Shown: positions 26,466 to 36,026 of the stretch, piece after piece
How the letters are laid out: every line of letters starts with the position of its first letter
Position numbering within the stretch: position 1 is the first letter of the stretch
DNA from: Deltaproteobacteria bacterium UBA4427
Lineage (GTDB): Bacteria > Myxococcota_A > UBA9160 > UBA4427
DNA: 64,000 nt
Reading direction: 5' to 3'
Assembly (NCBI GenBank): GCA_002390675.1
Contig: DGPZ01000143.1
Location: 37,728 to 101,727 of the forward strand
The notes under the pieces: generated by a model
What the model was told of the DNA's origin: nothing
The model's input: only the letters and a program-made list of their open reading frames with translations
Database searches by the model: none
Program-made: the position numbers and the translations under genes

Positions 26466-27617
26466 TTGGAGCCAATAACCCAAGCGCTTCTCGGCGCGGC
26501 CACTGCAGAACTCGCGGCCGGTCGGGCTTTGCGCGGGCGCGCGCTCGGCTGGGGCGCCATCATCGGAATGTCGCCAGACCTCGACGTGCTCCTTGGCCCC
26601 TTGCGAGACGGCTACGGCGCATGGCTCTACCATCGTGGCACCACTCACTCTCTTTGGTTCGGGTTCGTTTTAGGACCGCTGCTCGGATGGATCCTCTGGC
26701 GATGGCGGGACATGGGCCGGGGCGACACTCTGCCAGGATGGATCCGACTCTGTACCGTCGCCCTCGTGACGCATCCTATCCTGGATGGCTTCACGGCGTA
26801 TGGCACGCAATTTTTTGCGCCCTTCCTACGAGATCGCTTCGCATGGAACGGCGTTGCAATCGTAGACCCCTTCTATTCTCTCTTATTAGGCGCCGGCGTT
26901 TTATGCGCCGCTTGGCGCAGCCTCTCTCCTGAAAAAAGACACCGAGGGCTTATCGCGGGATTGGGCCTATCGTCGATCTACTTAGCCGCGGGTCTCGCGA
27001 TCAATCAATGGATCGAAAACGACCTTCGCTTGCGCCTAGCGCCCTATGCCACCACGATCGAACGCGTACGCGCCTACCCCACATTCTTCCAACCTTGGTT
27101 ACGCAGCTTCGTGATCCGCACGCCTGACGCTATGTTCGTAGGTCTCCATAGCTGGCAGGAATCGAGCTGCCCGGTATGGCATCGACACGATCGACGCCTA
27201 ACGGATCCAAGCAGTCTCGCACTTCGCAAGAGCTGGGAGGGCGAACTCCTCGAATGGTTCGCTGATGGTGACACGATCGCTCTGGTACATCCCCAGCCCG
27301 GCGGCAGAACCCATGTCCGGATCGAGGACGTTCGCTACGGCTGGGCGAGCGATCAAGGGCGCGGGATGTGGGGGGTCGAAGCAGTCATTGATGCCAATGG
27401 CGAGCTCCTCTCCCCTCCGACGAGAATCCCTAGACCGCGCTTCAACCCGAGCGACTTGTCTCGAATGCTTCCGCTGCTCATGGGCGAGCTTCCTAAAGGC
27501 GACACTTGGGAGCGCCCGATCGAGTGCGGCGCTTCGGCAGTCGGGGACGCACAAGACTACCTGAGTCGGGTCCCTCCGACCAACGAGCTCGAAGAATGCT
27601 GTCCTCACGCGATCTAG
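26466..27617 (+). CDS. YdjM-like membrane-bound metal-dependent hydrolase
   Basis: A 383-residue membrane protein of the YdjM/YbcI (DUF457) family. The opening EPITQALLGAATAEL, then GMSPDLDVLLG and HRGTTHSLWFG, are the conserved metal-binding elements (two Asp and two His); later HPILDGFTAYG adds another His/Asp pair. About four transmembrane segments lie in residues 10-180, and a soluble domain of about 190 residues follows. The start is TTG at 26466, chosen because family proteins begin with M-x-P-x-T-x-A-L-L-G, and AGGGG lies 8 nt upstream. The 254 bp before it hold nothing I can recognise. Confidence 0.85.
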   Translation: MEPITQALLGAATAELAAGRALRGRALGWGAIIGMSPDLDVLLGPLRDGYGAWLYHRGTTHSLWFGFVLGPLLGWILWRWRDMGRGDTLPGWIRLCTVALVTHPILDGFTAYGTQFFAPFLRDRFAWNGVAIVDPFYSLLLGAGVLCAAWRSLSPEKRHRGLIAGLGLSSIYLAAGLAINQWIENDLRLRLAPYATTIERVRAYPTFFQPWLRSFVIRTPDAMFVGLHSWQESSCPVWHRHDRRLTDPSSLALRKSWEGELLEWFADGDTIALVHPQPGGRTHVRIEDVRYGWASDQGRGMWGVEAVIDANGELLSPPTRIPRPRFNPSDLSRMLPLLMGELPKGDTWERPIECGASAVGDAQDYLSRVPPTNELEECCPHAI

Positions 27618-27845
27618 AGCCTGCCGCCCGTGGTAGGAGAGGAGGAGCACTCTGCCGCCGCTCAGGTCTTTCTTGACGAACTGCGCGCGAATGACTGCGT
27701 ACTGGACTCGACGACGCTCTACTCTAATATCCATCGCCCCGTGACACTCGCAGCCGACCAGCCGCGTAAAGTCGCGGTATTCGTAAGGCCGGATATGAAG
27801 GCGGCAAACCCTCTTTATTCGGGCTGGACGCTAGGTGATTTTGAG

Positions 27846-28316
27846 ATGAGCGAGATCTTTGTCGATGGTGACGCATGCCCTGTGAAGGACGAGGTCTACG
27901 CGGTCGCCGCACGCCTCGGCCTCGCTGTCGTCGTCGTCGCGAATCAACGCATTAACGTTCCTCGCGATCTTGGTGTCGAGATGGTCGTCGTTGAAGACGG
28001 TCCGGACGTTGCCGACGATTGGATTGCGGATGAAATCCGCGCCGGGGACATCGTCATTACTGCGGACATCCCGCTCGCCGCACGCTGCCTCGCCGTCGGA
28101 GCCTTCGCCCTAGGCACACACGGCCGAGAGTTTACCCCGGACTCGATCGGCGGCGCCCTCGCCAGCCGTGAAATCAAGGCCTCCATCCGTGAAATTGGAA
28201 TCTCGACAGGCGGTCCGGCTCCTATGTCCAATCGAGATCGATCTCGCTTCTCCGGCGAACTCGATCGCCTCGCTCACAAATCCCTTCGCGGAGAAACCTC
28301 CGAGGAGATGCGTTAA
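27846..28316 (+). CDS. YaiI/YqxD family protein (DUF188)
   Basis: A 156-residue protein of the YaiI/YqxD (DUF188) family, a PIN-like/NYN-type fold. IFVDGDACPVKDEVYAVA at the start is the family hallmark (D8, D10, C12), followed by VVVANQ and a DIVITADIPLAARCL motif with a further Asp. The likely role is nuclease-like, with no substrate known. The start ATG 27846 fits the family length; a frame opening at 27630 would add 72 residues with no similarity that I see. The gap 27618-27845 therefore appears to hold no gene. Confidence 0.88.
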   Translation: MSEIFVDGDACPVKDEVYAVAARLGLAVVVVANQRINVPRDLGVEMVVVEDGPDVADDWIADEIRAGDIVITADIPLAARCLAVGAFALGTHGREFTPDSIGGALASREIKASIREIGISTGGPAPMSNRDRSRFSGELDRLAHKSLRGETSEEMR

Positions 28317-28660
28317 GCCGAAGCACGTCGGCGCCCTGGACACACCGTAAGCACCAGGCGGGCGGTACGACGCGATCTGCTGTCCTGCCTAGTACAGCGT
28401 TCAAGAGTGCGGAGCGCCCATGAGAGCTGAAGAAGACGCCATAGACAGTCGACGAAAAGCCCACTGAGCGGCGATGGAAGATCGAACGGATCGCCGCAGT
28501 CGCACTGGCAGCCGACCTTGCGCCTCGCCATTATACGGGCTGAGGCGGACGCCTCTCGGCGGGACGCGGCGTACTGCGTGCGGCAGGAATTATTCCGAAG
28601 CGTCCCTTCGAAGTCGCTGCGACTGATCCAGTCGGTCGCATAGCCAACGAGGACGCACCG
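28317..28660. other. intergenic stretch without a gene
   Basis: A 344-bp gap ahead of the P450. Frames here are arginine- and serine-rich and look like chance. It should contain the P450 promoter; GAGGA lies 7 nt before the P450 ATG. I see no hairpin or repeat worth reporting. Confidence 0.5.
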
Positions 28661-29881
28661 ATGTCGGAGCAGGACGTAATCATCCCACTTGAAGATCCAA
28701 CCTGGTGGCAAGACCCGTACCCGATCCTCGGCCGTATTCGAGATGCGCACAGAACGGGCCTCACCGACGCCGGCCAAAAGGCCATCTTGCGGTGGGAAGA
28801 CGCGGAGGACCTCCTTAAGGGCGATGCCTTTGAGAACGAAGGCCTCGAATATATTGAGCGACGCGGATTTCGACCCGGCGATGCCCTCTATGAATGGCGG
28901 CGGCACTCAATCGGCGCGCTAAACGGCGCGGACCATGCACGAATCCGCGCCCTTGTTAGTCGCGCGCTCACCCACAGATCAGTCGACGGACTCCGTGAAC
29001 GAATTCGAGGCCATGCTCATAACCTGCTTCGCGCCGGGGACGACCAAGGCGAACTCGAAGCGCGGACGCAATTCGCGACACGCCTCCCCTTCCTCACGAT
29101 CGTCGACTTCCTGGGCATCGAAATGTCCGAAGCCGCGACGATCGCCCAAAAAATGGGCGCGGGTTCCGCTGATGCTTTCGGCCCGAAGGTGACCCAGGAG
29201 ATCCGAGACAAGGCGAACGACATGTTCGCGACGATCATGGAATTCGTGGGCGGCCTTTACGAGCAGCGGCGCGAAGAGCCTCGAGACGATCTTCTCACTG
29301 CACTGATTCAGGCAGAGGAAGGCGGCGATCGCCTCAGTCATGATGAACTCATCGTACTCTTCACCAATATCTTCGGCGGCGCTATCGAAACAACCGCGAG
29401 CGTCATCGCGAGCGGCATCTATGAACTCGCCCGCCACCCCGAACAGGCAGCGCTCCTACGCGGCGATCCTGAGCGATTCAAAAAGAGCGCAGCCGAGGAG
29501 GTCATCCGGCATCGGCCAGGCTTCTACGCCGCTGGCAAAAAAGCCAGGCACAGTCATTCGGCCTACGGACTGGACTTCAAGGAAGGCGAGCCGATCAGCA
29601 TCCTCATAGGCGGCCCCAATCGCGATCCGTCGCGATGGAACGATCCGAATCGCTTCGACATCACGCGCGACGCCCGGATCTGGTCCCTCACTTTCAGCAT
29701 GGGCGAGCATTTTTGTCTCGGCCAAGCTTTGGCACGGGCGGAGATCCAAGAAGCGATGGCCGCGCTCGTTGAGCATTGTGATGAGATCGAACTCACGGAA
29801 GAACCGAGTTGGCTTCCTCATGTCATGGTCAATCGACTCGAAAGCGTCCCACTTCGCTATTCGGCCCGAAGCACCGACTAG
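28661..29881 (+). CDS. cytochrome P450
   Basis: A 406-residue soluble bacterial P450. The haem-thiolate loop is FSMGEHFCLG with C352, the ExxR pair is E280/R283, and the I-helix reads GGAIETT at 239-245 in place of the usual AGxDTT, so the acid-alcohol pair is Glu-Thr. It would hydroxylate a hydrophobic substrate using a ferredoxin, which is not encoded in the window. GAGGA precedes the ATG. Its stop overlaps the convergent DUF1330 stop within the four bases CTAG at 29878-29881. Only modestly similar to the P450 at 61461. Confidence 0.93.
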   Translation: MSEQDVIIPLEDPTWWQDPYPILGRIRDAHRTGLTDAGQKAILRWEDAEDLLKGDAFENEGLEYIERRGFRPGDALYEWRRHSIGALNGADHARIRALVSRALTHRSVDGLRERIRGHAHNLLRAGDDQGELEARTQFATRLPFLTIVDFLGIEMSEAATIAQKMGAGSADAFGPKVTQEIRDKANDMFATIMEFVGGLYEQRREEPRDDLLTALIQAEEGGDRLSHDELIVLFTNIFGGAIETTASVIASGIYELARHPEQAALLRGDPERFKKSAAEEVIRHRPGFYAAGKKARHSHSAYGLDFKEGEPISILIGGPNRDPSRWNDPNRFDITRDARIWSLTFSMGEHFCLGQALARAEIQEAMAALVEHCDEIELTEEPSWLPHVMVNRLESVPLRYSARSTD

Positions 29882-30315
29882 CGCTTTGCGGCGGCCTTTA
29901 TGGCAGCGACCGCTTGCTCTTGATCGAGACAGTTGACAAGAATCTGGTGATCAAGTCCCGCGTCACGATGGACGTGAATTTCCTGGTAGCCTTCGCTCTG
30001 AGTCATATTGCTGAAATGCTCGAAGGACGGGTACCTCACGATCGCTACCTGATCCCATTCGAGTGCCCCGTCCCCAATCAAAAGGACATTCGCAAGTCCG
30101 CCGAATAGCATCTCTCCGCCGAAACCTTCGATGATTTCGCGAACGGCGGCTCCGTAAATACCGTAGGCTTCTTGTCCCGTAAGGTTCGTCTCGCGCCCAT
30201 CCGCGTACGCTGCTCTCTTCCGGAACTTCAGCAGGTTCAACATATACAGCGAGCCTTCGGGCTTCTTCTCAACCAAAGCCTGAAGCTGTTCGGGACGCGG
30301 TTGTTTCGCCGGCAT
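29878..30315 (-). CDS. DUF1330 domain-containing protein
   Basis: A 145-residue protein with the DUF1330 ferredoxin-like barrel. The elements LYMLNLLKFR near residue 24, then AYGIYGAAVREII and a closing EGYQEIHVHRDAGL, are characteristic. DUF1330 proteins are small cytosolic alpha-beta barrel dimers related to antibiotic-biosynthesis monooxygenases; function is not established. AGGAGGA precedes the ATG. It converges on the P450 with a 4-bp overlap and has its own promoter in 30316-30460, shared with the divergent nitronate monooxygenase. Confidence 0.85.
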   Translation of the reverse strand: MPAKQPRPEQLQALVEKKPEGSLYMLNLLKFRKRAAYADGRETNLTGQEAYGIYGAAVREIIEGFGGEMLFGGLANVLLIGDGALEWDQVAIVRYPSFEHFSNMTQSEGYQEIHVHRDAGLDHQILVNCLDQEQAVAAIKAAAKR

Positions 30316-30460
30316 GCGGTCTCCTCCTAGTCAGCAGCTCGCCGCCGGAAATGTGGCAGCACGTGCGGGAATATTTCGCTTGGATCCTACACTATTATAA
30401 GGTCCATCTCGCCCGTGCCTCCGGGCTTCCAGGCCGACTCGACTGGGTTACCGTCGGACG

Positions 30461-31426
30461 ATGACGATAAAGACCCCGATCTGCGATCTCCTCCACATCG
30501 ACGTGCCCATCCTCCTAGCAGGCATGGGTGGCGTCGCGTACGCCGATGTATGCGCCGCTGTTTCGGAAGCCGGTGGCTACGGAACCCTCGGCATGGCTGC
30601 CGAGACTCCCGATGGCATTCGACAAGAGATGCGTCGCGTGCGGGAACTTACAGACAAGCCCTTCGGCGTCGACCTTCTCGCCGCACTCCCCGACCAGATG
30701 ATGGAAGCCATCGACGTCGTGATCGAAGAAGGCGCCTCCGCTTTTATCGCAGGACTCGGCGTCCCCGGTCCGGTGGTTCAGAAATGCCACGACGCCGGCC
30801 TCTTGGTCATGAGCATGTGCGGCAAGGTCTCACACGCCGTAGCCGCGGAAGAAGCCGGTTGCGACGTCGTCATCGCCCAAGGCACCGAAGCGGGCGGCCA
30901 CACCGGACGTGTCGCTGGAATGGCGCTCATCCCTCAGATCGCTGATGCCGTCGAAATTCCCGTGCTAGGCGCAGGAAGCATAGTTGACGGTCGAGGCCTA
31001 GCTGCTTGCCTCGCTTTCGGCGCCCAGGGCGTGTGGATGGGTACCCGCTTCATCGCCTCCCACGAAGCGCGAGCCGCTGATTCTTACAAGAAGCAGATCG
31101 GATCCACGGGCAGCGATGAAACAGTCATCACCCGATGTTATTCAGGGAAGCCGATGCGCGTGATCGCAAACGAATATATCCGGGGCCGCGAGCGAGACCC
31201 GGATTCGATTCTGCGCTTCCCCGATCAGATGTATTCCTCTATGGAAGAGGGAACCATGAGTGCCCTTGGCGGCGCTACCGAGGGAATCGAGCCCGATCGA
31301 CATGCGATGCCCTGCGGTCAAGGTGCAGGCGCGATCAACGACATTCTTTCGTGCCAGGAAATCGTCGACAAGACGATGACCGAGGCCGAGGCTGTGATCG
31401 CGAGACTTGCTCCATTGATTGGCTGA
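30461..31426 (+). CDS. nitronate monooxygenase family FMN enzyme
   Basis: A 321-residue FMN TIM-barrel of the nitronate monooxygenase (2-nitropropane dioxygenase) family. The conserved core is IAQGTEAGGHTG, with the catalytic His, followed by the phosphate loop VLGAGSIVDGRGL and GVWMGTRFIAS. This branch also contains enoyl reductase-like enzymes that act on unsaturated acyl chains, so nitronate oxidation is not certain. Clear Shine-Dalgarno is lacking (GTCGGACG). The end of the coding region, including its stop, is part of a 37-bp tandem duplication. Confidence 0.88.
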   Translation: MTIKTPICDLLHIDVPILLAGMGGVAYADVCAAVSEAGGYGTLGMAAETPDGIRQEMRRVRELTDKPFGVDLLAALPDQMMEAIDVVIEEGASAFIAGLGVPGPVVQKCHDAGLLVMSMCGKVSHAVAAEEAGCDVVIAQGTEAGGHTGRVAGMALIPQIADAVEIPVLGAGSIVDGRGLAACLAFGAQGVWMGTRFIASHEARAADSYKKQIGSTGSDETVITRCYSGKPMRVIANEYIRGRERDPDSILRFPDQMYSSMEEGTMSALGGATEGIEPDRHAMPCGQGAGAINDILSCQEIVDKTMTEAEAVIARLAPLIG

Positions 31427-31464
31427 GGCTGTGATCGCGAGACTTGCTCCATTGATTGGCTGAG
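31388..31464. repeat. 37-bp perfect tandem duplication
   Basis: Bases 31391-31427 are repeated exactly at 31428-31464, with the flanking GAG (31388-31390) matching as well. The first copy holds the last 11 codons and stop of the nitronate monooxygenase gene; the second copy lies just behind the stop, so the protein is unaffected. The exact identity shows that the event is recent (slippage) or an assembly artefact. Confidence 0.95.
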
Positions 31465-31545
31465 CAAGCGCTCGCAATATTCGATCGACAGAAGACGAAA
31501 AACGATCCGGCAGTCAGCAACGCACCGGAGTGAAAGGAATAGATC

Positions 31546-32397
<852 letters not shown>

Positions 32398-32462
32398 TCG
32401 TCGGACTCCTTACGAGCATCGGAGGCGCCGGAGGTCTAGCCACCGCAACTTGGCGCGCGGTG

Positions 32463-32518
32463 CGGTAAGCATAACTCTCAAGCTGCCCCGAGCGACCGAC
32501 GGGACGTTATGCCTACCG
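32463..32518. terminator. inverted repeat between convergent genes
   Basis: CGGTAAGCATAAC (32463-32475) and GTTATGCCTACCG (32506-32518) form a 13-bp stem with one mismatch around a 30-nt loop that holds a smaller GC-rich dyad. It sits in the 129-bp gap between the SDR and the convergent thiolase-like gene, where a terminator would be expected. There is no T run, so it may rather act as an RNA end-protecting hairpin. Confidence 0.5.
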
Positions 32519-32526
32519 GAAGACCC

Positions 32527-33696
32527 TTACGCCTGGCCGAAGATCACCGCGCCAGTCGGAACGCCTACACCGCTCGTCACGAGAACGTGCTCGACGTTTT
32601 CGGGCTGATTGCAGCTCTCACCGCGGATCAAGCGAACGCCCTCTGCAATATTATTTACGCCGTGCATGTAGGCCTCTGATAGCAGGCCTCCATGGGTGTT
32701 ATTCGGAAGTGCGCCACCGATCGTCAGCGAATCGGCGGTCACGAAGTCTTTCGCTTCGCCCTTGCCGCAGAAGCCAAACGCTTCGAGCTGCATCAAGATT
32801 TCTGGCGTAAACGCATCGTAGAGGCATGATGCGTCAATGTCCTTCGGCCCGAGACCGCTCATTTCGTAGACGATCTTCGCTGCGAGTTCCATCTCAGGAA
32901 GCGCCGCCAGATCATCACGATAGAAGCTCGTCATCTGCTCCTGCCCCTCGAATGACGCCTGCGTTACGGCTCGCATAACGGCGGGCTTTTGCTTCATATC
33001 CTTCGCGCGCTCGGGCGTCGTGATTAGGAGCGCCACGCCGCCATCGTCTTCCTGGCAGCAATCAAAGAGTCTAAGCGGCTCACAGACCATCCTTGAATTC
33101 ATGTAGTCGTCCATCGTCATGGGCTTGCCGTACATGGCGGCGTTCGGGTTGTTCTGCGCGTGCATTCTTTGCGTAATGGCGACATGCGCGAGGTGTTCGG
33201 ACGTCGCGCCGTATTTCTCCATGTACAGGTTTGCCTGGAGTGCGATCCAAGAAGCAGGAGTCAGCAGACCGAAAGGCATGTACCAAGACCAATGAATCAA
33301 GTCGCTGGAGATGATGTTGCCGGAGACGCCCTGCCCCATGCGCTGGCCTGATCGGCCGTTGAGCGCGCGGTAGACAACGACGTTCTTTGCCTGGCCCGTG
33401 GCGACGGCCATTGCGGCATGAGTAATCAAGCCGACCGCGGCACCACCGCCGTAGTTCACCTGGCTCCAATAAGTCATGTCGCCGATTCCGACGGTTCGCG
33501 CGACTTCAACTTCGTCGCTCGAATCCATCGTATAAGTCACGAGCCCATCGACTTCAGAGGGATGAATGCCAGCGTCATCAATCGCAGCGCGAACCGCTTC
33601 CGTCGCCAGCTGCAGCTCCGAGACACCGGAGTTCTTCGAATAAGCGGTCTGGCCGATACCCGCGATCGCGGCTTCGTTATGGAGTGTAGTCGGCAT
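32527..33696 (-). CDS. Ltp2-like thiolase-fold retro-aldolase
   Basis: A 389-residue thiolase-fold protein. The usual nucleophile site reads VNYGGGAAVG (80-89) with no cysteine, so thiolysis is unlikely. The conserved tyrosines Y293 (LYDAFTP) and Y343 (SEAYMHG) lie where, as I recall from the Thermomonospora structure, Ltp2 aldolases have their two active-site tyrosines. Ltp2 performs the retro-aldol cleavage that releases propionyl-CoA from the steroid side chain and needs the DUF35 domain of ChsH2; such a partner is encoded two genes upstream. ATG 33696 has GGAGAAGG; the frame to 33822 is not used. Related side chains or a different hydroxyacyl-CoA are possible substrates. Confidence 0.82.
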   Translation of the reverse strand: MPTTLHNEAAIAGIGQTAYSKNSGVSELQLATEAVRAAIDDAGIHPSEVDGLVTYTMDSSDEVEVARTVGIGDMTYWSQVNYGGGAAVGLITHAAMAVATGQAKNVVVYRALNGRSGQRMGQGVSGNIISSDLIHWSWYMPFGLLTPASWIALQANLYMEKYGATSEHLAHVAITQRMHAQNNPNAAMYGKPMTMDDYMNSRMVCEPLRLFDCCQEDDGGVALLITTPERAKDMKQKPAVMRAVTQASFEGQEQMTSFYRDDLAALPEMELAAKIVYEMSGLGPKDIDASCLYDAFTPEILMQLEAFGFCGKGEAKDFVTADSLTIGGALPNNTHGGLLSEAYMHGVNNIAEGVRLIRGESCNQPENVEHVLVTSGVGVPTGAVIFGQA

Positions 33697-33865
33697 ATCG
33701 CCTTCTCCCTTAATCCCATGGTCCCTTGCGGGACAGCCCCGAAGCAGGTCGCTCGGAACCTTGTGAATTCTCGAAAATCCGAAACAGCGAATTCGCGGTT
33801 TCGAGCTATTCAAACCTGCCATCAGGCAGATGGAATCGAAAAAATATCCCGCGCTACCCGCCGCG

Positions 33866-34273
33866 CTAGGCCGGCAGTCGCAAGCTGAACGTGGCCGTCA
33901 CATGATTGCCCCAGGCGTTATTTCCTGTGACTTCAATCTCGGCAGCATCGCCGTCAGTAGACAAGACCTTGCCACGAATCTTCAGCGTATCACCGGGCAT
34001 GTTCGGGCCACCCAACTTCGTCTTTACGCGAGTCACGATCGCATCCGGCCCAGCCCAGTCCGTCACATAACGACTGCAAATCCCCTGAGTGGTCAGAATA
34101 TTCATGAACATATCGGGAAGACCTTGGGAAATTGCGGCAGCCTTGTCATGGTGAACGGGCGTGTAGTCGCGTGAAGCAATCGCTCCGCCGGCTACGACTG
34201 TGGTTGTTGTCTTAAAATCGAGATCGGGCAGCGCCTGCCCCGTCTCAAGTTCATTCGCTTTTAATGTCGTCAT
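33866..34273 (-). CDS. MaoC hydratase, ChsH1-like
   Basis: A 135-residue single hot-dog domain. RDYTPVHHD at residues 35-43 holds the hydratase-2 catalytic pair D36 and H41. Its length matches ChsH1, the catalytic subunit of the heteromeric enoyl-CoA hydratase used in steroid side-chain breakdown. It lies 31 bp downstream of the two-domain protein that would supply the non-catalytic hot-dog half. GGAGGAAGCGAG precedes the ATG. 169 bp separate it from the Ltp2-like gene. A stand-alone homodimeric MaoC protein is the alternative. Confidence 0.83.
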   Translation of the reverse strand: MTTLKANELETGQALPDLDFKTTTTVVAGGAIASRDYTPVHHDKAAAISQGLPDMFMNILTTQGICSRYVTDWAGPDAIVTRVKTKLGGPNMPGDTLKIRGKVLSTDGDAAEIEVTGNNAWGNHVTATFSLRLPA

Positions 34274-34304
34274 GTCTCGCTTCCTCCGCTCTCGCGCTTG
34301 CCGT

Positions 34305-35285
34305 TCAGGAGGCCGGCTTGAACAACGGAATCTTGAACCCGTCGTCGTCTTCGTGAATCACCGCTTCGAGTGCCATCCCAATTTTCACATCCTCACGCTC
34401 GCAATCGATCAGGCTCGACGCCATGCGCTCGCCCTCTTCGAGGTCGACGATGATCGAAATGATCGGATACTCGTAGCCGGGGAATTGGGGATAGTGCACG
34501 ACCGTATAGGTCGTCAGGGTCGCCTTTCCGCTTGCGTCAATCGAGTCGAAGCCCTGATGGCCACACCCGTCACACATGGGGCGCGGAGGATGGCGAAGCT
34601 TTTCACACGACGTGCATCTTTGAATTGGAATCACGCCGTCGTCTGCGACGCGCTCCCACCACCAGCCATTATCGTGACCCATAGGCGGCTTAATACGCGA
34701 TGGCTTTTGCGCGACAGCTTCTTCGCCGCCTGCGGCGGAAGCGGTCGGCTGCGGATTGGCCGGCTTGAAGCGCAGCACCCGAAAACTCATGGAGCCCAGC
34801 TCTTCGCCGTCCTGGTTCTCAAAGGCCGTCTTCGTTGTGATGAAATATCCGATGCCCGCGCCGGTCGCTTTTTCTTCAGAGATCTCATCGATCACCGTAA
34901 GCGCTTTCACCGTTTCGCCGAGCTTCAAATAGCGGGTGTAGTTCTCTTCGGTATTCGTACCGAGCACCCCCGTGTAGCCGTTGTCGGCTAGGAGCTTATG
35001 CAGGCGGTGCTGCTCGTTCTTGGGCTCGTCATACCCCTCATGCATGTCCCAGCCTTCCATGACCCAGGCTTGGAGCATTGTGGGCGGCGCCACGATTTCG
35101 CCGTGCACCGTCCCTTTGGCCCCATCCACGTCGAGGTAGGCCGGATGGCTCTCTCCCATCGCGTCGCACCACTGACGAATCATGGGCTCGTTGACGGGAT
35201 CTCGACCGATGACCTCGGGTCCGATCGGCTTCCCGACATAACTGCGGATTTCGGCCTCGAGGGCCTGCTTCTTTTCGTCGCTCAT
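34305..35285 (-). CDS. ChsH2-like protein: hot-dog domain plus DUF35 OB-fold
   Basis: A 326-residue two-domain protein. Residues about 10-180 form an FAS1-like/MaoC-N hot-dog domain with no D-x-x-x-x-H catalytic motif. After a linker (TASAAGGEEAVAQ, 181-193), residues 215-325 form a DUF35 domain: a rubredoxin-like zinc ribbon with C224, C227, C238 and C241, then an OB-fold. This is the architecture of ChsH2, whose hot-dog part pairs with ChsH1 and whose DUF35 part docks on Ltp2. Gene order and direction also match. AGGA precedes the ATG. The intermediate formed by the hydratase could thus be handed directly to the aldolase. Confidence 0.84.
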   Translation of the reverse strand: MSDEKKQALEAEIRSYVGKPIGPEVIGRDPVNEPMIRQWCDAMGESHPAYLDVDGAKGTVHGEIVAPPTMLQAWVMEGWDMHEGYDEPKNEQHRLHKLLADNGYTGVLGTNTEENYTRYLKLGETVKALTVIDEISEEKATGAGIGYFITTKTAFENQDGEELGSMSFRVLRFKPANPQPTASAAGGEEAVAQKPSRIKPPMGHDNGWWWERVADDGVIPIQRCTSCEKLRHPPRPMCDGCGHQGFDSIDASGKATLTTYTVVHYPQFPGYEYPIISIIVDLEEGERMASSLIDCEREDVKIGMALEAVIHEDDDGFKIPLFKPAS

Positions 35286-35409
35286 TACTTGTCCTAGACG
35301 TTGGGAACCATCGACGGCAGGGCTTCGGAACGAATGCAGAAGCCCCGTTCGCGCGGGGAGAAAAGTCTAGCTTCTGGGCAGTCGAATGCGAACGCCTGAA
35401 GCGGGAGCA

Positions 35410-36024
35410 TCAGCCGTTTCGGATCGCCACACCCCGGTACATCTGCGCCACGATTCCCGGGCCCTTTGCTCGAAAGCGGTTAAGGCTCTCCAACTCAAAA
35501 CCGCCCTCTTCAACAAGTCGATCAATCTTACGATTGATATTGCAGCCATCGCACATCCGATTCCAAAGCGGATTCACACGATCCTGCCAGCGCGCAGTCG
35601 AGTTCGCATCTGCTCGCCCATGCTCGATGAAGACATAATGCCCCCCCGGCTTAAGCACGCGGCGCATCTCTTTGAGCGCCTTATCGACCTCAGGAATCGA
35701 GCACAACGTCCAGGTCGTTACGATCGTATCAAAGCGACCCGCATCAAATGGCAAGCCGCCATCCGCACGAAGCGCCTTGCGCTCAATAGGAAAGGATACA
35801 CCGCGAATCCTCGCCTGAACTGATTCGACTTCCGTGACATCCATCGGATCGAGCCCGACAAGCGTCTTCACTGCCGGACCGTAGTAGGAAAGATTAAGAC
35901 CCGTTCCAAAACCGACCTCGAGAACTTCCCCCTCCGCTTCCTCGATCGTTTCCGATCGCATGTGATTCATCTGGCGCATGGCCAGATCCTGAAACCTCGG
36001 CTTCATCCACTCACGGAGTCCCAT
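35410..36024 (-). CDS. class I SAM-dependent methyltransferase
   Basis: A 204-residue methyltransferase of the UbiE/phospholipid N-methyltransferase-like type. Motif I is EVGFGTG at residues 36-42, GLDPMD is motif II at the end of strand 2, and the post-motif region YVFIEHG lies near 135. It would methylate a small cytosolic or membrane-associated molecule. AAAGGA lies before the ATG and overlaps the end of the upstream D-aminoacylase-like gene; only 2 bp separate the two, so they are co-translated. Confidence 0.88.
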   Translation of the reverse strand: MGLREWMKPRFQDLAMRQMNHMRSETIEEAEGEVLEVGFGTGLNLSYYGPAVKTLVGLDPMDVTEVESVQARIRGVSFPIERKALRADGGLPFDAGRFDTIVTTWTLCSIPEVDKALKEMRRVLKPGGHYVFIEHGRADANSTARWQDRVNPLWNRMCDGCNINRKIDRLVEEGGFELESLNRFRAKGPGIVAQMYRGVAIRNG

Positions 36025-36026
36025 CG

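Noticed and set aside
28313..28906. 197-residue minus-strand frame at the P450 start
   Set aside because: Overlaps the P450 coding start on the opposite strand; Cys/Arg-rich and without family features.
34200..34991. 263-residue plus-strand frame
   Set aside because: Antisense to the ChsH2-like gene, whose zinc ribbon and OB-fold are clear.
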